Source of the DNA: CBEULR01 sp965544035 | Lineage (GTDB): Bacteria; Bacillota; Desulfotomaculia; Desulfotomaculales; Desulforudaceae | Length of the DNA stretch: 64,000 bases | Direction: 5' to 3' | Assembly: GCA_965544035.1 (NCBI GenBank) | Contig: CBEULR010000007.1 | Coordinates: forward strand, 1-64,000 | Shown: positions 36,810-46,685 of the stretch, in pieces | Numbering within the stretch: position 1 is the stretch's first letter | Layout: every line of letters starts with the position of its first letter | The notes under the pieces: model-generated | What the model saw: only the letters and a program-made list of their open reading frames with translations | Database searches by the model: none | Told to the model about the DNA's origin: nothing | Program-made: the position numbers and the translations under genes

Positions 36810-37367
36810 CTAATACGTTGTCGCGTAATCCCGCAATCCTTCGAGGGTCTTTTCCCCGATTCCGGACACATTGGTGAGTTCCTCAACCGTAGAAAACGGC
36901 CCGTTTTGCTCCCGATAACGAATGATCCGCTCGGCCAGCGCCGGTCCCACCCCGGGGAGGTCTTCCAGCGTCCGGGCATCGGCGGTATTGATGTTGATCT
37001 TGCCGTCGGCACCCTTTCCCGGGTCCTTGCCTTCCGCCGATGGATCGGGTATCTCCGGCACCCACACCCGCTGCCCGTCCTGCAGGATGGCCGCCAGGTT
37101 CAGAGCGTTCAGGTCGGCCTCGGGTTTGGGCCCGGCGAGACTGATCGCGTCCTGGGTCCGGCTGCCCCGCTCCAGACTGTACACCCCCGGGGATTCGACC
37201 GCCCCGGCGACGTGAACCTTAAGGTCGGCCGCCACCAAATCCTCGGCCGTTTCGACCGCCGGCGGCGGTTCGGCGTGGGTTCTAACGAGGGCATACTTGT
37301 ATCCCAGCCCGAATAGAATCGCCGCAACCACAAGCAGCACCGCCAGCTGTTCGCGACGCCCGATCAT
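36810..37367 (-). CDS. comEA: Competence protein ComEA (DNA receptor)
   Basis: The 185-residue protein has one N-terminal membrane anchor (LAVLLVVAAILFGLGY), an SLBB-type region (VHVAGAVESPGVYSLERGSRTQDAI, near 51-75), and a C-terminal helix-hairpin-helix pair (ININTADARTLEDLPGVGPALAERIIRYRE) that binds double-stranded DNA. It feeds incoming DNA to ComEC, whose gene follows directly. Confidence 0.95.
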   Translation of the reverse strand: MIGRREQLAVLLVVAAILFGLGYKYALVRTHAEPPPAVETAEDLVAADLKVHVAGAVESPGVYSLERGSRTQDAISLAGPKPEADLNALNLAAILQDGQRVWVPEIPDPSAEGKDPGKGADGKININTADARTLEDLPGVGPALAERIIRYREQNGPFSTVEELTNVSGIGEKTLEGLRDYATTY

Positions 37368-37649
37368 CGGTCCACCACCTTGTTCGACGAAATAACAGGT
37401 AATTCTTTCCGCATGCTGAAAAATCCTTCAATCGCCCCAAGGTGAGGGCCCAAACAAGTACGGTGAAGTGATACGATCCAGAATACACAAAAAAGAGGTT
37501 TGAAACCGGAAAACAGAGGTCGGAATAAGAAACGATCACGGCGCGATCGCCCCTTCGATCTGAAATCCGCTTAGCGAATCTCATCGATTCCGACTTCCGG
37601 CTTCCGGCCTCTTACCTCCCTCTCGCGGGCGAAGTCTATCAGCGTTCGC

Positions 37650-38363
37650 CTATGCGATTTCGCCCAAGTAGGCCGCCCGTATCCGCGGATCATTCTGCAG
37701 TGTTTTTGAATCACCGGACATTACGACCCGTCCGGTTTCCAAAACATAAGCCCGGTGGGCCACCTGAAGCGCCATATAGGCGTTCTGTTCCACCAGCAGG
37801 ATGGTGGTCCCCTTCTGGTTGATCGTCCGAATAATGGAGAAAATCTCCTCGGTGAGGATCGGGGAAAGCCCCATTGAGGGCTCATCAAGCAGGAGAAGGC
37901 GCGGATTAGCCATCAGTCCCCGCCCGATGGCCAGCATCTGCTGTTCTCCGCCGGAGAGGGTGCCGCCCAGTTGTTTCTCCCTTTCCTTGAGCCTCGGGAA
38001 CCGGGTATATACCTCTTCCAACGACTCCATAATCCCGGCCTTGTCTTTCCGCAGGAAGGCACCCATCATCAGGTTTTCCCGCACGGTAAAGTTTCCGATG
38101 ATTTTCCGGCCTTCCGGAACGTGAATCAGTCCCAACTCAACAATCTTATGCGGTTTGAGTTCGGTAATCGATTGCCCTTCGAAAACAATCTCACCCGATC
38201 TGGCCTTCGTCAATGCGGAAAGGGTGCGCAGTGTTGTACTCTTTCCCGCTCCATTGGCACCGATCAGGGTGACAATTTCGCCTTCCTCCACCTCAAAGGA
38301 GATATCCTGAATGGCCTGGATCGCACCGTAGTAGACACTGATATTCTTTACTGTCAGCATCAT
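37650..38363 (-). CDS. livF: Branched-chain amino acid ABC transporter ATPase LivF
   Basis: The 237-residue ATPase has Walker A GANGAGKST (near 34), signature LSGGEQQMLAIGRGLM, Walker B LLLLDEPSMGL, and the H-loop replaced by the family's usual VEQN. It drives amino-acid import with LivG. It overlaps livG by one base, and is the last gene of livK-H-M-G-F. The 280 bp beyond it, up to comEA, holds no gene I can support. Confidence 0.95.
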   Translation of the reverse strand: MMLTVKNISVYYGAIQAIQDISFEVEEGEIVTLIGANGAGKSTTLRTLSALTKARSGEIVFEGQSITELKPHKIVELGLIHVPEGRKIIGNFTVRENLMMGAFLRKDKAGIMESLEEVYTRFPRLKEREKQLGGTLSGGEQQMLAIGRGLMANPRLLLLDEPSMGLSPILTEEIFSIIRTINQKGTTILLVEQNAYMALQVAHRAYVLETGRVVMSGDSKTLQNDPRIRAAYLGEIA

Positions 38364-39133
38364 CAGGCAACAGCCCCCTTGCCGAGGTAGGCGCTCAGGA
38401 CCTTCGGATCCTCACGCACTTCATGCGGCAGACCCTCGGCGATCGTCATGCCGAAGTCCATGACCACCAGACGCTCGCAGAGATTCATCACCAGACCCAT
38501 CTGGTGCTCGATCAGCAGTACCGTGAGGTCGAATTTCTCTTTTACGAATTTGACCAGGTCCACCAGTTCCAGCACCTCGGACGGGTTCATGCCTGCGGCC
38601 GGTTCGTCCAGAAGCAGGAGCTTGGGCCGGCAGGCCAGGGCACGGGCGATCTCCAGGCGCCGCTGCGCACCATAGGGCAGGGAAGCAGCCTCGTCGTAAG
38701 CACGCGGCAAGAGGCCAAGCGTATCCAGAATCTGTTCGGCTTCTTCAGTAATCCGGGCCTCCTCCTTCAGAAAACGCGGTGTGCGCAGAAAGGCGTCCAC
38801 CAGCCAGTATCGCACCCGGGGGTGAAACGCCACCCGTACATTATCCAGGACGCTGTTCTTGCCGAACAGGCGGATGTTCTGAAAGGTCCGGGCAATACCC
38901 AGTTGGCAGATCTGATAGGGCTTCTTGCCGGTTATCGGGGTTTCGTTAAAGACGATCTCCCCGGTACTCGGCGGGAAATAGCCGGTGATCAGGTTGAACA
39001 CCGTGGTTTTCCCGGCACCGTTCGGCCCGATGAGCCCCACGATCTCACCCGGCTCTATCTCCAGGTTGAAACCGCTTACTGCTTTCAGACCGCCGAAACT
39101 GATCCCCAAGTCGTTAACTTTCAGTAGCGGCAT
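38363..39133 (-). CDS. livG: Branched-chain amino acid ABC transporter ATPase LivG
   Basis: This 256-residue ATPase has Walker A GPNGAGKTT (near 38), signature SLPYGAQRRLEIARALA, Walker B LLLLDEPAAGMNP, and VLLIEHQMG. The LPYG signature and the insert after Walker A are typical of LivG. The ATG at 39133 was chosen over a frame reaching 39220, which would run deep into livM; it still overlaps livM by 20 bp. Confidence 0.95.
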   Translation of the reverse strand: MPLLKVNDLGISFGGLKAVSGFNLEIEPGEIVGLIGPNGAGKTTVFNLITGYFPPSTGEIVFNETPITGKKPYQICQLGIARTFQNIRLFGKNSVLDNVRVAFHPRVRYWLVDAFLRTPRFLKEEARITEEAEQILDTLGLLPRAYDEAASLPYGAQRRLEIARALACRPKLLLLDEPAAGMNPSEVLELVDLVKFVKEKFDLTVLLIEHQMGLVMNLCERLVVMDFGMTIAEGLPHEVREDPKVLSAYLGKGAVA

Positions 39134-40109
39134 TTCGACCCTCCTTGCGGATTCCCGGAGCCAGGAATCCATACTCTTTGTTGCCGAAGATTCCCTGACG
39201 GCGAACCAGAATGACGACAATCAGGATCAAGGCGTAGATCACGCCCCGCCATTCCATAAACGCCGAACCGAGTACGGCCCGCAGTCCCTCCAGTAAGAAC
39301 ACCCAGCCGATGGCCGTTACAACCGTTCCGGTCAGACTGCCCATCCCGCCGAGCACGACGATGATCAGGAAGTCGATCGACGGCAGGAAGTCGAAATTGG
39401 ACGGGTGCAGGTAAGGATAGCGGTGCGCATACAGGCCTCCGGCCAAACCGGCCAAGGCACAGCCGAACACAAAGGCCAGCATCTTGAACCGGAAGATGGG
39501 GATCCCGACGACATTCGCGGCGACCTCGTCTTCCCTCAAAGCCATGCAGGCCCGGCCGTGGCTGGACTGAACCAGGTTGCGGGCCAGTACTATGCTCAGG
39601 ATAAAGAACAAAAAGATCCATTCGAATCCGGCCACCTGCGGAATACCGGTCATTCCCGTGGCCCCGCCCATCTGCGGTATCACCACGTTTGCGTTATCGA
39701 ACCCGACCTTGACAATGATACCGAAACCGAGGGTGGCAATGCCCAGGTAGTCCGAGGTCAGGCGCAGTACGGGCAGTCCGATCAGGAAGGCCACAAACCC
39801 GGCCATAAACGTCCCGGTCGCCAAAGCCAGCAGGAACGTAAAGGTGTCCCCGCCCAAAGAATGCGTGACTAAGCCGGCGCTGTAGGCACCAATGCCGTAA
39901 AACGCGGCGTGACCGATGGAAAACTGACCGGAAATTCCAAAGATTACGCTTAGACCCAGGGCACCAATGGTCATGATCATGGCCTGGTCCACCACCCGCT
40001 GCCAGTACGGGTTGAGTATCCCGGTGACGGCCATCGTCTTGATCAAACCGAAGACAATAATCGTTCCAACGGCGAAAATCAGCGCTCTCTTCCCATTTTT
40101 CAATCCCAT
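39114..40109 (-). CDS. livM: Branched-chain amino acid ABC transporter permease LivM
   Basis: The 331-residue permease has about nine hydrophobic segments and the LivM patterns LSVIFGISGQFSIGHAAFYGIGAY and MALREDEVAANVVGI, the second being the coupling loop to the ATPases. The end is polar. It follows livH by 18 bp. Confidence 0.94.
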   Translation of the reverse strand: MGLKNGKRALIFAVGTIIVFGLIKTMAVTGILNPYWQRVVDQAMIMTIGALGLSVIFGISGQFSIGHAAFYGIGAYSAGLVTHSLGGDTFTFLLALATGTFMAGFVAFLIGLPVLRLTSDYLGIATLGFGIIVKVGFDNANVVIPQMGGATGMTGIPQVAGFEWIFLFFILSIVLARNLVQSSHGRACMALREDEVAANVVGIPIFRFKMLAFVFGCALAGLAGGLYAHRYPYLHPSNFDFLPSIDFLIIVVLGGMGSLTGTVVTAIGWVFLLEGLRAVLGSAFMEWRGVIYALILIVVILVRRQGIFGNKEYGFLAPGIRKEGRNAATES

Positions 40110-40127
40110 ATCAAATATCCTTCCTTC

Positions 40128-41012
40128 TTAAACCTTCTCCGGTTCGGTCTTCCCGAGAATGCCGCACGGTCTGACCAGAAGCACCAGAATCAGGATCGAA
40201 AAGGCAATGGCATCTCGCAACTGGGAAGAAATGAAGGCCGCCGTCATCACCTCGGCCTGCCCCATGATCAGGGCACCCAACATGGCGCCGGGGATCAGTC
40301 CGATGCCGCCCAACACTGCGGCGGTAAAGGCCTTCAGACCGGGCATAATCCCCATGAAGGTCCAGATCTGCGGGTAGGCGATGGCGTACAAAACACCGCC
40401 GACGGCAGCCATAGCCGCACCGATGCCGAAAGTGATTGAAATCGTCTTGTCCACGTTAATCCCCATCAGCCGGGCGGTGTCATGGTCAAAAGACACGGTG
40501 CGCATCGCCATGCCGGTCTTGGTGCGCTGCACCAGGTACTGAAGACCGATCAGCATACACAGCACAGTCACAAAGATTAACACCTGGATATTGGAAATCG
40601 TTACCCCGCCGAACGTCCAGTAGATTTCTTCAAAGGGACGCTGCACGACACGGTAGTTGGGACCGAACATAAAACCAAGACTACAGAAGTACTCAAGAAA
40701 GAAAGAAACACCGATGGCGCTGATGAGCGCCACAATCCTGGTGGCATACCGCAGAGGCCGGTAGGCAATACGCTCGATGGTCACGCCCAGCAACGCGCAG
40801 CACGTCGCTGCAACCAAGATCGCCAGCGGCCACGGCAAACCCCAGTTCGTGAAGCCGAAAACGCCGATGAACGCTCCCACCATAAAGACGTCGCCGTGGG
40901 CGAAGTTGATCAGTTTCACAATCCCGTAAACCATGGTGTACCCCAGAGCAATCAAAGCGTACACCAGCCCCAGTTGCAGCCCGTTAATCATCTGCTGCAG
41001 AAAGTAGTCCAA
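40128..41012 (-). CDS. livH: Branched-chain amino acid ABC transporter permease LivH
   Basis: The 294-residue permease begins with GLQLGLVYALIALGYTMVYGIVKLINFAHGD, the LivH signature, and shows eight or so membrane segments. The segment MAMRTVSFDHDTARLMGINVD is the ATPase-coupling loop. It pairs with LivM. Confidence 0.95.
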   Translation of the reverse strand: MDYFLQQMINGLQLGLVYALIALGYTMVYGIVKLINFAHGDVFMVGAFIGVFGFTNWGLPWPLAILVAATCCALLGVTIERIAYRPLRYATRIVALISAIGVSFFLEYFCSLGFMFGPNYRVVQRPFEEIYWTFGGVTISNIQVLIFVTVLCMLIGLQYLVQRTKTGMAMRTVSFDHDTARLMGINVDKTISITFGIGAAMAAVGGVLYAIAYPQIWTFMGIMPGLKAFTAAVLGGIGLIPGAMLGALIMGQAEVMTAAFISSQLRDAIAFSILILVLLVRPCGILGKTEPEKV

Positions 41013-41086
41013 CTGTGCTTCCCCCCTACCTGAAAGCAGGTATCGGGGGAAAGGCCGGCCGGCCTTTCCCCCGTAACAATACTAGA

Positions 41087-42244
41087 TTAAGGCGCTACGG
41101 TGGTTACGAATTTCTGGGTTCCTTCGCTGATCTGCAGAATGGCGACCGCTTTGACGGGGTTGCCGTTCTCATCAAAGCTGAGGTTGCCGCTGACGGCCGG
41201 GAAGTCGGTGATCGCCGCCATAGCGTCGCGAAGCGCCGCCGGATCATCAGAATTGGCATTCTCGATCGCCTTCAGAAGGAGCTTGGTGGCATCATAGGCC
41301 AGGGTGCCGAGGGCATCAGGGGTCTGGCCATGCCGTTCTTTATACTTGGCGACCCAATCCTGCACTTCCGGACGCGGATCATCAGCCGAGTAGTGGTTGG
41401 TCTGGTATCCACCATCCATCGCTTCGAAGTCGAGTTCCGGACTGTCCCAACCGTCGGCGCCCAAGAATGTGGCCTTGATGCCCATGTCACGGGCCTGCTT
41501 CCCGATGAGGCTGGCCTTCTGATAGTAGTCAGGCAGGTAGAGAACATCCGGATTCAGCTGGGCGATGCGGGTCAGAACGGCCGAAAAGTCGGTATCGTTC
41601 TTGGTATAGGCTTCGGTCGCGAGCACTTTGCCGCCGCCTTCCTCAAACGCCCGGCTGAAGTTGTCCTTCAGACCGACGGTGTAGTCGTTGCCCTGGTCGT
41701 AAAGGACCGCCGCCGTCTTGGCTCCGAGTTCCTCCAGCGCAAACTTGGCGCCAACCGTACCCTGGAAGGGGTCGATGAAGCAGGCGCGGAAGACAAAGTC
41801 TTTGCGTACCCCGTTATCAACAGTGACCTTGGCCGCGGTCGCCGTCGGAGTGATCATCAACACACCGTTCGCCTGCGCAACCTCGGTAACCGGAATGGTA
41901 CTCGAAGAAGTAACCGAGCCAACGATTGCGGACACCTTGTTCTGGGTGATCAGCTTGTCTGCTACGTTCACGGCCTCGGTCGGGATATTGCGGTCGTCTT
42001 CGATAAACACTTCAATCTTATAGTCGCCGGCTTTGTAGTCGGCCTCTTCCATCGCAATCTCAAACGCGTTTTTCACTGACTCACCAAAGGTCTTTACGTC
42101 ACCCGTCAGCGGAGCGATCAGGCCTACTCTGACTACTTTTTCCGTGTCACCCGCGCCGCCGGATCCGCTGCCGCCGCAACCGGCAATAACCGAGAGGCTG
42201 AACAGCAGCAGAGTTAAAATAGCTACCCATCTCGACTTTCGCAC
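41087..42244 (-). CDS. livK: Branched-chain amino acid-binding lipoprotein LivK-like
   Basis: The 385-residue protein has a lipoprotein signal (WVAILTLLLFSLSVIAGCGG, Cys near 23) and the periplasmic-binding fold of the leucine/isoleucine/valine receptors (VRVGLIAPLTGDVKTFGES, VSAIVGSVTSSSTIPV, AVLYDQGNDYTVG). It captures substrate for LivHM-FG. Starts at a GTG with AGGAGGG 9 nt upstream. It heads the operon; the ligand could also be another amino acid or amide. Confidence 0.9.
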   Translation of the reverse strand: MRKSRWVAILTLLLFSLSVIAGCGGSGSGGAGDTEKVVRVGLIAPLTGDVKTFGESVKNAFEIAMEEADYKAGDYKIEVFIEDDRNIPTEAVNVADKLITQNKVSAIVGSVTSSSTIPVTEVAQANGVLMITPTATAAKVTVDNGVRKDFVFRACFIDPFQGTVGAKFALEELGAKTAAVLYDQGNDYTVGLKDNFSRAFEEGGGKVLATEAYTKNDTDFSAVLTRIAQLNPDVLYLPDYYQKASLIGKQARDMGIKATFLGADGWDSPELDFEAMDGGYQTNHYSADDPRPEVQDWVAKYKERHGQTPDALGTLAYDATKLLLKAIENANSDDPAALRDAMAAITDFPAVSGNLSFDENGNPVKAVAILQISEGTQKFVTTVAP

Positions 42245-42686
42245 TAGTGTTTTCCCTCCTAAATTTTTTCTTAACTAGATGGAGTTCGTTAATATGAAGG
42301 CCGGTTACCACCTCCCTGACGATTTTCGCAATAGTCACACTTTAATACCCGCATATTCGTGTTTATGAAGACCGTCAAATAAAGAAAGGGATGTTACTAG
42401 GCAGGGATAAAACACTACCAGCCGGACACACAGCGAGAACGTGTGGATAGGTTGCCTGTGAAAGCAGACAGAACTATCCGGGGCAAGTGTACTGCATCAA
42501 TATCCAGCCGGCAAATGTTTAAAGATTCTGCGGATTCCTCGAAATTCCTGCAGATTTTCATTTATTCGTGAGACAAATATTTAGGTACACAGGTGTTACC
42601 GCCTCGAAAACTGCCGGCGCGCACAGAGTCCGAAAATCCTGTAAAATAGACTCAGTACCTTAGCCAACTGATGAGGGTGATGCAGG
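42245..42686 (+). other. Intergenic region without a supported gene
   Basis: About 440 bp between the divergent livK and the gene at 42687. On the minus strand TTGACG, 17 nt, TATGCG near 42348-42376 is a weak candidate promoter for livK. I see no coding frame, RNA motif or convincing repeat here. Confidence 0.4.
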
Positions 42687-43229
42687 TTGTTCGAAAAACT
42701 GTGCGCTCTGGCCCTGGCGTCTACCGAAAGGGACGTTATGGGGCTGGGTATGTACCTGATGGAAAATGTGGATCAGCCGATAAAGGACTGCGAATACGCC
42801 TGGGTGGCTTCAGCCGCCCTTATGGCCGCCATACGCAACGAGGGTACCCGTCCGGTGCCCGACGAGAAGGTGCGCGAGGTTCTTCTCCGCACCCGGCGCC
42901 AGGCGGTACCAGGCCTCTGCGGCATTACCGCCTGCGGCATTGCGGCAGCCGTGACAACCTGTTTTCGGGTGCTGCTAGGCACCGCGTGCCCCAACAGCCA
43001 GGCCGTGATCAACGCACAGATCGGCACCCGCGTGGCCGATGCCCTCGCCGCGCAGGACGGGGATCCGTGCTGCAGACTCTACCTCTGGACCGCTCTGGCC
43101 GAGACTCCGGCCCTGGCTGAAGAATACCTGAGCATAAGCATCCCGGCCGACCGGTCGCTGGTGAACTGCCCGGATGCCGACCGGCCTGCGCGGTGCCGGA
43201 GGGACAAGTGCTCTTTTTCTAGATCGTGA
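42687..43229 (+). CDS. Cys-containing hypothetical protein (DUF5714-like)
   Basis: The 180-residue protein has no signal peptide. The central stretch RTRRQAVPGLCGITACGIAAAVTTCF, with closely spaced Cys, recalls the DUF5714 family seen in anaerobes and methanogens; I hold this loosely. Further Cys follow (CPNSQ, CCRLYL, LVNCPD, CRRDKC), so metal or cluster binding is possible. It starts at a TTG after GAGGGTGAT. It stands alone between livK and a deacetylase gene. Confidence 0.5.
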   Translation: MFEKLCALALASTERDVMGLGMYLMENVDQPIKDCEYAWVASAALMAAIRNEGTRPVPDEKVREVLLRTRRQAVPGLCGITACGIAAAVTTCFRVLLGTACPNSQAVINAQIGTRVADALAAQDGDPCCRLYLWTALAETPALAEEYLSISIPADRSLVNCPDADRPARCRRDKCSFSRS

Positions 43230-43337
43230 TAATGCTCACCGCCGGCCGCAATCGAACCAGTAGATTTGTTCGCCGGCAACAATTATGCGTTATACCGGTC
43301 CCGATTCGACATCAGCTGTTCTTGGGAGGGGACGTCC

Positions 43338-44297
43338 TTGAAGCGAATAGTCTATATCTTGCTTTCGCTGTCTCTGTGCCTGAATCTGGGGCTGGGAGGG
43401 TTTGTGCTTTGGCACCAGCACTACGGCGCCGGTCAGACGGCGGACACCAATGAGGATCCGGCAAAGCGGGCAGCACAGATCGAAAAGATGGAAGCCACCA
43501 TCGAGGCGCTGGAACAGCAGCGGGCCGAGCTGCTGCAGCGTTTGCAGGAAGCGGAGGGAACGGCGGCGGCGCCTGATCCTTCCGCCCCCGACCCGGTGAG
43601 CGAAGGCGACACCACGGTACACAGCTGGTATTTCATCCGGAACACGGAGCACCGTCCACCGGGAACGGATGCCACGTATAAGCCGATGCTCAGCGGGCGC
43701 GGCTTTTATCTCGGACCGACCGACACCAAGACCGTTTACCTCACGTTCGATGCCGGTTACGAAAACGGATTCACGGACGATATTCTGGATGCCTTGGCCG
43801 ACAACGGCGTTCGGGCGGCCTTTTTCGTCACCGGCAGCTATGTGCGGCAAAACACCGAACTGGTGAGGCGTATGGCCCGGGAAGGCCACATCATCGGGAA
43901 CCATTCCATGACTCACCCCACTATGCCGCTCCTGACCAACAAAGAAATCGAAGAAGAGATAATGTCGGTGCACGAAATGGTGCGCGAGGCTACCGGGCAG
44001 GAACCGGCCTTCTTCCGCCCCCCGGCCGGGCAGTTTAACGAACGCACCCTCCGGGTGACCTCTGAATTGGGCTACGCAACCGTGTTCTGGAGCATGGCTT
44101 ACCGGGACTGGGAGGTCGATAACCAGCCCGGACCGGAAGCGGCTTACCGGCACGTGATGGACAACCTTCACAACGGTGCCGTAATCCTGCTGCACAGTGT
44201 ATCATCCTCGAACGCGACCGCCCTCGACCGGATCCTCAAAGACGTTGAGGCCCAAGGATACCGGTTCGGAACGCTGGATGAGATCCGGCAGTATTAG
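43338..44297 (+). CDS. Polysaccharide deacetylase, PdaA-like
   Basis: The 319-residue protein starts with a membrane anchor (KRIVYILLSLSLCLNLGLGGFVLW), then a coiled-coil stretch (KMEATIEALEQQRAELLQRLQEAEG), then a NodB-type domain. Catalytic motifs are TFDAGYENG (Asp base), HSMTHPTMP (metal His), FFRPPAGQFN and HSVSSSNA. FDAGYENGFT with the closing pattern is typical of PdaA, which makes muramic delta-lactam in spore cortex. TTG start at 43338 after GGGAGGGG. The coiled coil before the domain is unusual for PdaA. Confidence 0.85.
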   Translation: MKRIVYILLSLSLCLNLGLGGFVLWHQHYGAGQTADTNEDPAKRAAQIEKMEATIEALEQQRAELLQRLQEAEGTAAAPDPSAPDPVSEGDTTVHSWYFIRNTEHRPPGTDATYKPMLSGRGFYLGPTDTKTVYLTFDAGYENGFTDDILDALADNGVRAAFFVTGSYVRQNTELVRRMAREGHIIGNHSMTHPTMPLLTNKEIEEEIMSVHEMVREATGQEPAFFRPPAGQFNERTLRVTSELGYATVFWSMAYRDWEVDNQPGPEAAYRHVMDNLHNGAVILLHSVSSSNATALDRILKDVEAQGYRFGTLDEIRQY

Positions 44298-44401
44298 ACG
44301 ATTTTCTTCTTTTCCTGTCAGAAAAGGATTTTTTCGGCTTGCCGTTAAATATATTCAGGGTGGTCTCTGGAAAGGGGGAAAGGCCCTGACGGCCGGACCG
44401 A

Positions 44402-45493
44402 TTGACATTTGACTTCGATTTCGTACAGATCGAGCAGGTTTCGATCGTCATCGCCCACATCCTCACCGCCGCGCTATTGGCCTGGCTGGTGGGCCTGGCC
44501 TGGTCAAAAATCCTCGGACGCATCGCCCGTCGTGCCGGGCGGGAATTGAACTCCCGCCTGGTAAGCATCTCGACCAAGCCCGTGATGCTCCTCGTGTTCA
44601 TTCTTACCCTGCAGATCGCCGCCGACCGCCTGTCCCGTTATCCGCATTGGACCGGCTCGCCGGTATTCGACTGGTTCGGTTATGCCAGCTTCATTGTCGG
44701 CGTATTGGCCGCCGCACTGTGGCTGAACGCGATTATCAGCACCCTGGCCGACTGGTGGGTAACCACCATCTCCCAACGCACCGGATCAAATATGGACAGT
44801 GTGTTCCTGCCTTTGGGCCGGAAAGTGCTGAGCGTGGTCATCTACTTCATGGCGATTACGATCATCCTCAGCCACTTCGGGATCGAGATCACGGCCCTGA
44901 TCGCCACCGCCGGTGTGGCTTCCCTGGCCATTGCCCTGGCCGCACAGGAAACGCTGAGCAATATGCTGGCGGGGTTCATGCTGCTGGCCGACCGCCCTTT
45001 TCGGGAAGGCGACCGAATTGAACTGGACGGAGGCATCAAGGGCGACGTGACCCACATCGGAATACGTTCCACAAAGATTATGACCCGCGAGAACCTCCTG
45101 GTCATCATCCCGAACACCCAGCTGGCCAACAGCCGGGTGATAAACCATGTGTTCGCGGACACCCGAATGCGCTTGCGCCTGTATCTGGGAGTGGCCTACG
45201 GCAGCGATATGCACAAGGTCAAGAGGATTATCTACGAAATCCTTGAAAAGAACCCCTACGTACTGGCCGATCCGGAACCGATCGTCTATTTTTACGAGTT
45301 CGGTGAATCGGCACTAAGGCTGCAGATACGCTGCTGGATCGGTGACGCCCGGGATCACTCACGCGCCACCGACAGCATCAACATGGACATCAAGGACGCT
45401 TTTGAACGGGAGGGAATTGAGATACCGTTCCCGCAGCGCGATCTGCACATCCGAAGCGGACTTGTGCCCGGCAATTGTGCCTCCTGGGATTAG
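44402..45493 (+). CDS. Small-conductance mechanosensitive channel (MscS family)
   Basis: The 363-residue protein has three to four N-terminal membrane segments, a pore helix region (ITALIATAGVASLAIALAAQETLSNMLAGF, near 165-194) and the cytoplasmic beta domain (RPFREGDRIELDGGIKGDVTHIGIRSTKI). It would open under osmotic downshock. The TTG at 44402 has no good Shine-Dalgarno, so the true start may lie downstream. Confidence 0.9.
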   Translation: MTFDFDFVQIEQVSIVIAHILTAALLAWLVGLAWSKILGRIARRAGRELNSRLVSISTKPVMLLVFILTLQIAADRLSRYPHWTGSPVFDWFGYASFIVGVLAAALWLNAIISTLADWWVTTISQRTGSNMDSVFLPLGRKVLSVVIYFMAITIILSHFGIEITALIATAGVASLAIALAAQETLSNMLAGFMLLADRPFREGDRIELDGGIKGDVTHIGIRSTKIMTRENLLVIIPNTQLANSRVINHVFADTRMRLRLYLGVAYGSDMHKVKRIIYEILEKNPYVLADPEPIVYFYEFGESALRLQIRCWIGDARDHSRATDSINMDIKDAFEREGIEIPFPQRDLHIRSGLVPGNCASWD

Positions 45494-45611
45494 ACAGACC
45501 CGGCCGGATGGAATAATAATTGGCATAAAATCAGTATTTTGATTTGTAAAACTTGGTTACATCTGCTTTAATAGGATAGAAAAGTTCAATCGTGGAAGGG
45601 GAAAGGCGGAT

Positions 45612-46559
45612 TTGCAGTTTCCGGAGTTGCGTATAGGAAACCTGAAACCAAAGTATCCGATTATCCAGGGCGGGATGGCTATTCGGGTCTCAACCGCCCC
45701 GCTGGCGGCGGCGGTTGCAAACGCCGGCGGGATTGGCATCATCGGCGGTACCGGGCTGCCCGAGGAGGAGCTGCGGGAAGAAATCAGACAAGCCCGCCGG
45801 CTGTCAAAAGGCATCATCGGTGTGAACATCATGTATGCCGTCCGCGAATTCAAGAAGCTGGTTATGACGGCGCTTGATGAAAAAATTGACGTGATCTTCT
45901 CCGGCGCCGGTTTCTCGCGGGATATCTTCGGCTGGGGGCGTGAAGCGGGCGTGCCCATCGTCTCTATCGTCTCTTCCGCCCGATTGGCAAAACTGGCCGA
46001 AAAACTGGGTGCTGCGGCCGTGGTCGCCGAGGGTACCGAGGCGGGCGGACATCTGGGCACCGACCGTTCCACAAAGGAGATCGTGCCCGAGATCAAGGCC
46101 GCCGTGAAGAAGATTCCCGTCATCGCCGCCGGGGGCATCGTCGACGGCAAGGACATCGTGGAAATGGTGCGGTTGGGTGCGGACGGGGTGCAGATGGGAA
46201 CGCGTTTCGTGCTGAGCGAGGAATGCACCGTGGACGACGCCTTCAAGAAGACTTACCTGAACGCACGGGAAGAAGACGTGGTGCTCATCAAGAGTCCCGT
46301 CGGCATGCCGGGCCGGGCGATCAGGAACGTTCTTTCGGAGAAGCTGGCCAGAGGTGAAGCGCCCAAACCGGAAGAGTGTCAGAAGTGTCTCAAGGTGTGC
46401 TCCAAAGAATACTGCATCATCAAGGCCCTTGACAACAGCCGTTTGGGTAAGGTGGACGAGGGCATCGTCTTCTCCGGCGCAAACGTGTTCAGAATTAAGG
46501 AGATTCTGTCCGTACAGAAGATCTTCGAAAAGCTGATCAGGGAGTTTAAGGAAGCCTGA
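45612..46559 (+). CDS. Nitronate monooxygenase-like FMN enzyme
   Basis: The 315-residue TIM barrel fits the nitronate monooxygenase / FabK-like group: YPIIQGGMAIRVSTAPLAAAVANAGGIGIIG at the N terminus, VAEGTEAGGHLG, VIAAGGIVDGKDIVEMVRLGADGVQMGTRF. Both phosphate-binding glycine motifs for FMN are present. A C-terminal cysteine group (CQKCLKVCSKEYC) is shared by many clostridial relatives. Substrate cannot be told from sequence; enoyl-ACP reductase is an alternative. TTG start. Confidence 0.85.
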   Translation: MQFPELRIGNLKPKYPIIQGGMAIRVSTAPLAAAVANAGGIGIIGGTGLPEEELREEIRQARRLSKGIIGVNIMYAVREFKKLVMTALDEKIDVIFSGAGFSRDIFGWGREAGVPIVSIVSSARLAKLAEKLGAAAVVAEGTEAGGHLGTDRSTKEIVPEIKAAVKKIPVIAAGGIVDGKDIVEMVRLGADGVQMGTRFVLSEECTVDDAFKKTYLNAREEDVVLIKSPVGMPGRAIRNVLSEKLARGEAPKPEECQKCLKVCSKEYCIIKALDNSRLGKVDEGIVFSGANVFRIKEILSVQKIFEKLIREFKEA

Positions 46560-46587
46560 CGCCGGAAGCCAATCGTTTTGCACGAAA

Positions 46588-46614
46588 GGGAACGGACCAA
46601 CCGTTCCCTTTTCC
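46588..46614 (+). terminator. Rho-independent terminator
   Basis: GGGAACGG, 5-nt loop, CCGTTCCC, followed by TTTTCCT, 28 bp past the flavoprotein gene's stop. Confidence 0.85.
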
Positions 46615-46685
46615 TATCCCCGGAACCACCCGGCAGGCCGCGCATAGGATACGGGTGAAGACCACATTTCCGGGGGGAGCAATCA

